From the NCBI RefSeq assembly GCF_009793335.1, contig NZ_WING01000001.1:6386001-6450000 (forward strand): a stretch of 64,000 bases of DNA, written 5' to 3'. Each line of letters begins with the position of its first letter. The first letter of the stretch is position 1. Made by a program: the position numbers and the translations under genes. Positions 59,115 through 64,000 of the stretch are shown one piece after another. Below the pieces are notes generated by a model, which was not told the origin of the DNA, did not search any database, and saw only the letters and a list, made by a program, of their open reading frames with translations. Origin of the DNA: Actinomadura sp. J1-007. GTDB lineage: Bacteria > Actinomycetota > Actinomycetes > Streptosporangiales > Streptosporangiaceae.

Positions 59115-60400
59115 CCTGGCTCGTCGCCGACGTCGGCGGCACCAACGCCCGCTTCGCCCTGATCGCCGGCCCCGGCGCCGCCCCCGAACGCATCGGCACC
59201 CTCCGCACCCGCGACTACCCCGGCCTGGCCGAGGCCGCCGCCGCCTACCTCGAACGGCACGCACCCGACGTCCGCCTGGACGCCGCGTGCCTGGCCGTGG
59301 CCGGCCCCGTCGCGAACGGCCGCTTCCGCCTGACCAACGCCGACTGGCCCCCCGGCACGGCCGACCAGGTCCGCGCCCACCTCGGCCTGCCGTACGTCGA
59401 GATCCTCAACGACTTCGAGGGCCTGGCCCTGGCCCTCCCCCACCTGACCGAAGACGACGTCGTCCGCATCGGCCCCCCTCCCTCCTCCACCCCCCAGGCC
59501 ACGTCGGCCTCCGGCCCACTCGCTACCACCCCGGTGGCCACCGCTCCGCTCGCCACCGGCTCGGAAACCCCCGACACATCGGCCTCCGGCCAGCGGAACC
59601 CAGGCACATCGGCCGCCACCCCGGCCGGCACCGGAACCGGCACGTGGACCTCTGACACGCGGGGCTTGCACGCACCGGCTCCCGGCTCGTCCGCCTCCGA
59701 CGCATCGGTCTCCGGCGCCGGCACATCCACCCGCGACGCATCAGGGTTCGGAGGGCGGGGCTTCGGCACGCTGGCCGTGCTGGGGCCGGGGACCGGTCTC
59801 GGCGTCGGGGCCTGCTTCCCGTGCCGGGCGCGGGGCCGGGCGGCGGCGTCCGGTGGATGCCGATCGCGAGCGAGGGCGGCCAGGTGGACGTCCCGGCCGC
59901 GACCGAGCGCGAGATCGACGTGATGCGGCTGCTGCGCGCCGAACGGGGCGCGGCGACCGCCGAGTACCTGCTGTCGGGCGACGGACTCGTCCGCCTGCAC
60001 CGCTACCTGTCCATGATCCACGGGATCGCGCCGGAGCCGCGGACGGCCGCCGAGGTGTGCGCGCGCCGCGACGACCCCGTGTGCGCGGAGGCCGTGGAGA
60101 TGTTCTGCGCGCTGCTCGGCTCGCTCGCCGGGAACGTCGCGCTCACGCTCGGCGCGCGCGGCGGCGTCTTCCTCGGCGGCGGGATCCTCCCGCGCATCGC
60201 CGACGTCCTGCGCGCCAGCGCGTTCCGCGACCGCTTCGAGGCCAAGCCGCCCGTCGAGGAGTACCTGCGGGCGATCCCGACCGCGCTGATCGTCCACCCC
60301 AGCCCGGCGCTGACCGGGGCCGCGGCCCACCTCGCCCAGAACCTCTCAGCCAATACCGTTGGGGGAGCCGATACCGTCGAGCCCCCGCTATGGAGCACGC
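59111..60400 (+). CDS. glk: Glucokinase with long low-complexity insert (frameshifted)
   Basis: Start MTWLVADVGGTNARFALIAG (ATP site), AGPVANGRFRLTNADW, catalytic Asp in EILNDFEGLALALP, and LGPGTGLGVG are those of the Glk family. A 93-residue Ser/Thr/Pro/Ala insert (residues 124-216) splits the protein after RIGPP. Then the frame is lost at 59818-59820; one added C restores the conserved WMPIASEGGQVDVPAATERE and LLSGDGLVRLHR. The C-terminal end is unclear because no stop is found in frame before eda. It phosphorylates glucose with ATP and shares the operon with edd and eda. Confidence 0.82.
59480..59758. repeat. Low-complexity insert in glk
   Basis: A stretch of degenerate short repeats (recurring ACATCGG, GCCTCCGGC, GACGCATC) encodes 93 residues of Ser, Thr, Ala, Pro and Gly. 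It stays in frame with the glucokinase halves and has the same base composition as the surroundings, so expansion rather than transfer is likely. Confidence 0.7.
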
Positions 60401-61021
60401 ATGAACGCCGCCGACCTGCTCGATCTCGCCCCCGTCGTCCCCGTGGTCGTCCTGGACGACGCGGACGCGGCGGTGCCGCTGGCGCGCGCGCTCGTCGCCG
60501 GCGGCCTGCCCGTCATCGAGGTGACGCTCCGCACGCCCGCCGCCCTGGAGTCCGTCGAACGGATCGCCGCCGAGGTGCCGGACGCGGTCGTCGGCGCCGG
60601 AACGGTCGTCCGCCCCGAGGACGCCGAACGCTCTGCTGCGGCCGGGGCCCGGTTCCTCGTCAGCCCCGGCTGCACGCCCGTCCTGCGGGAGGCGATGACC
60701 GCGACGGGGCTGCCGTTCCTGCCCGGCGTGTCCAGCGCGTCGGAGGCGATGGCGCTGCTGGAGCACGGGATCACGGCGATGAAGTTCTTCCCGGCCGAGG
60801 CGGCGGGCGGCATCCCCTACCTGAAGTCGCTCGGCGGCCCCCTGCCGCAGATCCGGTTCTGCCCGACGGGCGGAATCACCCTGGAATCCGCCCCCAACTA
60901 CCTGGCCCTGCCGAACGTCGGCTGCGTAGGCGGCTCCTGGCTCACCCCACCCGACGCCATCCGCACCGGCGACTGGGACCGAGTGAAAACCCTGGCCACC
61001 AAAGCCGCCACCCTCCGCTGA
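60401..61021 (+). CDS. eda: KDPG aldolase (2-dehydro-3-deoxyphosphogluconate aldolase)
   Basis: 206 residues of the TIM-barrel aldolase. The Glu/Arg motif EVTLRT (40-45), GAGTV, and the Schiff-base lysine in MKFFPAE (Lys128) are present, as is CPTGGIT in the phosphate-binding part. It splits KDPG to pyruvate and glyceraldehyde-3-phosphate, completing the Entner-Doudoroff route with Edd. ATG at 60401, last gene of the operon. Confidence 0.95.
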   Translation: MNAADLLDLAPVVPVVVLDDADAAVPLARALVAGGLPVIEVTLRTPAALESVERIAAEVPDAVVGAGTVVRPEDAERSAAAGARFLVSPGCTPVLREAMTATGLPFLPGVSSASEAMALLEHGITAMKFFPAEAAGGIPYLKSLGGPLPQIRFCPTGGITLESAPNYLALPNVGCVGGSWLTPPDAIRTGDWDRVKTLATKAATLR

Positions 61022-61403
61022 CCCTTTCGCTGGCCCCGCCTTCCATTGACCTCGCCTTCCGCTGACCTCCGTCCTCCGTTGGCTTCGTCCTCCGTTGGCT
61101 TCGTCCTCCGCTAACGCCCGGCGGACCCATTAACGCCCCCAACGCAGCGTTCCCGCGTCGCATCCCATCCCGGCCGTTCCGCAACGTGCGCGTCCGGCCC
61201 CGGCTGTTCCGCAACGTGTGCGGGGGAGGCGCCGTGCGCGCTGCGGGGATCGGGTGTGCCGGTGGGGGTGTCCCAGTGTGCGGCGGTCATTTGCGCGCTA
61301 CGCGTCACGGGCTGGGGTGTGCCGGGTGCCTTTGCGTTCGGGTGTGGAGGATCTCAGGATGGGGCCGAACGGATGGATGGGTGGATGGGTGGAGGGGCGG
61401 TGC
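61022..61403. other. Non-coding spacer with short direct repeats
   Basis: A 382-base gap after eda without a convincing gene. It holds two tandem copies of CCTCCGTTGGCTTCGT (61073-61104) plus a partial third (to 61110), and a separate direct repeat, GTTCCGCAACGTG, that occurs twice near 61166-61218. A possible minus-strand reading frame across it has a repetitive, non-protein-like sequence, so I leave it out. Confidence 0.65.
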
Positions 61404-61673
61404 TCAGCCGTCCTCTTGGCCGCTCTCTCCGAGCTTCTCTAGGAGTCGTCCGCGGGACGCGTCCAGGAGTTCGCCGTAGTTGCTGGCGAAGATGTGGGGG
61501 AGGGTGGTCTCCAGCGCTCCGCTGATCGCGTATAGGGGAGCCCAGACCGCTCGGTCGTCGACGAGCTGGGAAAAGTCCTTTCGGTGCATGACGCGGTCGA
61601 GCCAGTCGGACAGTACGAGAGCTTCATCCTCCGTGAGCCTGATCGTGTAAGGACGGTCTTTCCGTACGTCCAT
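61404..61673 (-). CDS. Hypothetical small protein
   Basis: 89 residues, no family recognised. Sequence is hydrophilic and helical: YTIRLTEDEALVLSDWLDRV, then LVDDRAVWAPLYAISGALE and LLDASRGRLLEKLGES. It has no membrane segment. AAGGAGGG lies eight bases before the ATG at 61673, so translation is well supported. A 14-bp tandem array lies about 68 bases upstream of the start and could affect its promoter. Confidence 0.65.
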   Translation of the reverse strand: MDVRKDRPYTIRLTEDEALVLSDWLDRVMHRKDFSQLVDDRAVWAPLYAISGALETTLPHIFASNYGELLDASRGRLLEKLGESGQEDG

Positions 61674-61740
61674 ACGGCGCCCTCCTTCCGCGGTCGACGG
61701 GTTGACGGTTTCCCGGCCCCGCAGAAGGTACATCGCCGAC

Positions 61741-61839
61741 GTGATTTCGCCCATGTGATTTTCGCTGGTGTGATTTCGCGGATGTGATTCCTCTGGCGTG
61801 GTTTCGCTGGTGTGGTTTCCTCGCTGTCGTTTCGGCTGG
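61741..61839. repeat. Seven-unit 14-bp degenerate tandem array
   Basis: Seven consecutive units of 14 or 15 bp, consensus GTGRTTTCGCTGGT: for example GTGATTTCGCCCAT, GTGATTTTCGCTGGT and GTGGTTTCGCTGGT. It is AT-richer than its surroundings and lies upstream of the 89-residue gene in a 310-base gap. Confidence 0.85.
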
Positions 61840-61933
61840 GCGGACGTCACCGACCCGTTGATCCCAGCGAGTCGGCCCCGTCGCCTTGCATGCTGAGCGG
61901 CTTCTTTATGACTCGACGGGGGACGAGGATCGT

Positions 61934-61982
61934 GCCAGCCGCCAGCCGCCAGCCGCCACTCGCCGCCCGCCAGCCGCCGCCC
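61934..61982. repeat. Seven-unit heptamer array
   Basis: Seven 7-bp units in a row: GCCAGCC three times, GCCACTC, GCCGCCC, GCCAGCC, GCCGCCC. It lies two bases beyond the stop of the zinc-ribbon-like gene at 61984. Confidence 0.85.
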
Positions 61983-61983
61983 G

Positions 61984-62250
61984 TCATTCACCGCCAGGTC
62001 CGCGTGGAATGTCGGGACTTCGCGCGGGCGCGCCCCGCAGGCCCCTGCTGGAACTCTCCGGGGCGGCGGTGAGGGGTGTGGCGCAGCGCGGGCAGGACGA
62101 GGCGGAGAGGCGTTCGGTGCCGGGGGTGTACGGGACGAGGTCCATCCGCAGACGGCCGCAGGCGCAGCGGGACCAGACGACGACGCCTTCGCTGGTCGTG
62201 TGGCGGGAGAGCAGCGTGCCCGCCTGGGGCGCAACGTTCGCGTGAGTCAT
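61984..62250 (-). CDS. Small putative zinc-ribbon protein divergent from LysR
   Basis: 88 residues. A central region holds CAC (SRCACGRLRMDLVPYTPG) and CPRC (SSCPRCATPL), four cysteines spaced as in a small zinc ribbon. No membrane segment. It starts at ATG 62250, 73 bases from the LysR start on the other strand; its ribosome-binding site is weak. The divergent pairing suggests it is a target of that LysR regulator. Function unknown. Confidence 0.65.
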   Translation of the reverse strand: MTHANVAPQAGTLLSRHTTSEGVVVWSRCACGRLRMDLVPYTPGTERLSASSCPRCATPLTAAPESSSRGLRGAPARSPDIPRGPGGE

Positions 62251-62323
62251 GGCAGCAGTCTGTGCGTCCCGGACCCTTGAAGTCCATTTCACGTTTTCGA
62301 ATCCGATCGTGCAAAATGGTTGC

Positions 62324-63268
62324 ATGATCGACCTTCGGCGGCTGCACGCGCTGCGCGCCGTCCACCAGTACGGAACGGTCACCGCGGCGGCCGAGGCGCT
62401 GCACCTGACGCCCTCGGCCGTGTCGCACCATCTGCGCGAGCTGGCCCGCGAGGTGAAGGTCCCGCTGCTCGAACCGCAGGGCCGCAACGTACGGCTGACG
62501 CCCGCCGCGCTCGTTCTGGTCGGGCACGCCGACGCGCTGCTCGCCCGCTGGGAGGAGGCGCTCGCCGACCTGGAGTCGTACCGGGCGGGGGAGGCCGGGC
62601 CGCTGCGGATGTGCGGGTTCACGACCGCGATCAGCGGGCTCGTCGCGCCCGCCGCGGGGCGGCTGCGCCGCGCCGACCCCGGCCTGGAGGTCAAGGTGCG
62701 CGAGTGCGACACCGACGTGGCCGTCGGGCTGCTGCTCGCGGGCGAGACCGACATCGCCGTCATCGAGCCGACCGCGGACGCGCCGCCGCCCGGCGACCCC
62801 CGCTTCGACCGCGAGGAACTGCTCGCCGAGGTGCTCGACCTGATGGTCCCGGCCGGGCATCCCCTCGCCCGGGGCGGTGCCGTACGGCTGGAGGACGCCG
62901 CGGCCGAACCGTGGATCGTCGTCACGCCCGACGGCTGCGACCACTGCCAGCAGGTCACGGCGTACTGCGCCGCCGCCGGCTTCGCCCCGAGGATCGAGCA
63001 CGACGCGACGAGCTGGTCGGCGATCTGGGCGCTGGTCGGCAGCGGCCTCGGGGTCTCGCTCGTGCCGCGGCTGGCGGACGGGCCGGGCGACGCGGCGGTC
63101 GTCCGCGTGCCGCTCACCGGCGCGAGCGTCCCGGCCCGGCGCGTCCTGACCTGCGTTCGGCGCGGAGCCCGCGGGCATCCGCTCGTCGCGCGCGGACTCC
63201 AGGCGCTGCGCGAGGCCGTCCCCGAACGCTGCGCGCCGTCCGCCCCCGGCCCCCGCACGGCGGCCTGA
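62324..63268 (+). CDS. LysR-family regulator
   Basis: 314 residues. The N-terminal helix-turn-helix reads LRRLHALRAVHQYGTVTAAA and LHLTPSAVSHHLRELARE. The rest is a periplasmic-binding-protein-like effector domain with ETDIAVIEPTAD and LVGSGLGVSLVPRLADG. ATG at 62324 gives the usual start MIDLRRLHAL. The divergent region contains a T-N11-A-type site inside TTCGAATCCGATCGTGCAA, plus an imperfect repeat (CATTTCACG with CGTGCAAAATG) near 62285-62319. It probably controls itself and the divergent small gene. Confidence 0.87.
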   Translation: MIDLRRLHALRAVHQYGTVTAAAEALHLTPSAVSHHLRELAREVKVPLLEPQGRNVRLTPAALVLVGHADALLARWEEALADLESYRAGEAGPLRMCGFTTAISGLVAPAAGRLRRADPGLEVKVRECDTDVAVGLLLAGETDIAVIEPTADAPPPGDPRFDREELLAEVLDLMVPAGHPLARGGAVRLEDAAAEPWIVVTPDGCDHCQQVTAYCAAAGFAPRIEHDATSWSAIWALVGSGLGVSLVPRLADGPGDAAVVRVPLTGASVPARRVLTCVRRGARGHPLVARGLQALREAVPERCAPSAPGPRTAA

Positions 63269-63281
63269 CGGCACGGGCCGG

Positions 63282-64000
63282 TCATTCGGTGGTGATCGCA
63301 TGCAGCACCTCCATACGGGCCGCGCGGCGGGCGGGCCACACCGCGGCCAGGACGCCGATGAGGGCGGCGAACGCGACGTACAGCAGAAGCCGCCCGTACG
63401 GGACGGCCAGCGCGTCCATGCCCGCCTCCCCGGCCATGGCGCGCTGGAGGACGACGCCGAAGACCAGGCCGGTGCCGATGCCGAGGACCGCCCCGTACAC
63501 CGAGATCACCACCGCCTCGTAGCGGATCATGCGGCGGAGCTGCGAGCGCTGCATGCCGACGGCGCGCAGCAGGCCGATCTCGCGGGTGCGCTGCACGACG
63601 GCGAGCGCGAGGGTGTTGACGATGCCGAGCGCCGCGATCAGGACCGACAGCACCAGCAGCGCCAGCACGAGCTGGAGGAACAGGTCGATGTCCTTCGCGG
63701 CCCCCGCCTTGATCTCGGCGCGGTCTTCGAGCCGGAGGTTGGGCCAGGGCGCGAGCGCCGCCTCCAGCGAACGCCGCGCCGCGCCGGCGTCCGTCCCGGG
63801 CGCGACGGTCAGCTCGATGCGGTCGAGCTGCGAGTCGGGAACGTGGCGGCGGTAGGCGACGTCATCCACGATCATCGGCGGTGCGGTCGGCGCGGTCGCC
63901 TTCCCGTCGTCGTACACGCCGACCACGCGGAACGTAGCCTTCGCACCGTCCTGGTACTCGCCCGGCACGCGGCTGCCGACCGTCCACCCGTGCGCCGACG
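63282..64000 (-). CDS. ABC transporter permease, FtsX/MacB type (C-terminal part; 5' end beyond window)
   Basis: The visible frame is open to the right edge, giving about 239 residues. A soluble extracytoplasmic part (RVVGVYDDGKATAP, RIELTVAPGTDAGAARRSLE) precedes three or four membrane helices. The FtsX-family core GIVNTLALAVVQRTREIGLL with RAVGMQRSQLRRMI is intact, and the end is PARRAARMEVLHAITTE. Such permeases pair with an ATPase and move lipids, peptides or cell-wall signals. It converges on LysR, with 13 bases between the stops. Confidence 0.88.
   Translation of the reverse strand, partial: SAHGWTVGSRVPGEYQDGAKATFRVVGVYDDGKATAPTAPPMIVDDVAYRRHVPDSQLDRIELTVAPGTDAGAARRSLEAALAPWPNLRLEDRAEIKAGAAKDIDLFLQLVLALLVLSVLIAALGIVNTLALAVVQRTREIGLLRAVGMQRSQLRRMIRYEAVVISVYGAVLGIGTGLVFGVVLQRAMAGEAGMDALAVPYGRLLLYVAFAALIGVLAAVWPARRAARMEVLHAITTE

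Noticed and set aside
61111..61308. 65-residue minus-strand frame in the spacer after eda
   Set aside because: Its protein is built from the DNA repeats (AHVAEQPG-like units) and has no ribosome-binding site.

Overview
The window is about 64 kb of very GC-rich DNA with short intergenic gaps, many ATGA/GTGA start-stop overlaps, GTG starts, F420-dependent and DUF3152-type proteins, a Pnkp/Hen1 RNA-repair pair and a CebR-type cellobiose locus. This points to a filamentous actinomycete. Actinomadura or another Streptosporangiales member is my inference, not something a marker gene here proves. I see no rRNA, CRISPR array, insertion sequence or prophage core.

Layout. 1-3.3 kb: start of an Fe/2-oxoglutarate oxygenase, a hemerythrin, two small coiled-coil membrane proteins, an XRE regulator and a DUF1906 protein. 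3.4-8.2 kb: an LLM-class flavin/F420 oxidoreductase, a 14-TM efflux pump with its divergent TetR and shared operator, and a DUF3152 zincin. 8.2-12.3 kb: hen1-pnkp RNA repair. 12.4-23.8 kb: zinc-ribbon protein, APH-like kinase, multidomain sugar dehydrogenase, phospholipase D, divergent NACHT membrane ATPase, PAP2, Nudix, a coupled micro-zinc-finger pair, and an AraC/VOC pair. 23.9-25.7 kb: orphan sigma-region-4 protein, a strong terminator, three atypical tRNA genes separated in part by heptamer repeats, a deaminase and a nucleotidyltransferase. 25.7-30.0 kb: pyruvate/branched-chain dehydrogenase E1alpha-E1beta-E2 with a divergent GntR. 30.1-35.4 kb: 5-oxoprolinase operon (YcsG-like transporter, pxpA, pxpB, pxpC, DUF1445) under a GntR regulator and a perfect operator. 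35.4-44.5 kb: a Ser/Thr kinase with an extracellular cellulose-binding module, then cebR, bglC, cebG, cebF, cebE with a consensus CebR box, and an alpha-glucosidase. 44.7-49.8 kb: TetR, CDP-alcohol phosphotransferase, dehydrogenase, degenerate PTPS-like protein, GT4 and methyltransferase in one tightly packed unit of unknown product. 49.9-56 kb: PAP2, J-domain membrane protein and partner, baeRF2-type protein, ABC-F. 56-61 kb: ROK regulator and edd-glk-eda (Entner-Doudoroff). 61-64 kb: repeat-rich spacer, two small proteins, LysR, and part of an FtsX-type permease.

How it fits together. Carbon intake is the main theme: cellobiose uptake and cleavage (ceb), alpha-glucoside hydrolysis (GH13), glucose phosphorylation and the Entner-Doudoroff route (edd-glk-eda), and entry of pyruvate into acetyl-CoA (E1/E2). 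The CBM2-bearing kinase beside the ceb cluster is a candidate surface cellulose sensor.

Data quality. Four genes (E1alpha, the kinase, the second PAP2, glucokinase) are each broken by what looks like one missing base in a C/G run. Three more genes (TetR, methyltransferase, ABC-F) run past their expected stop in a way the same error would explain. This pattern suggests homopolymer under-calling rather than seven real mutations, so ends and frames in those genes should be read with care.
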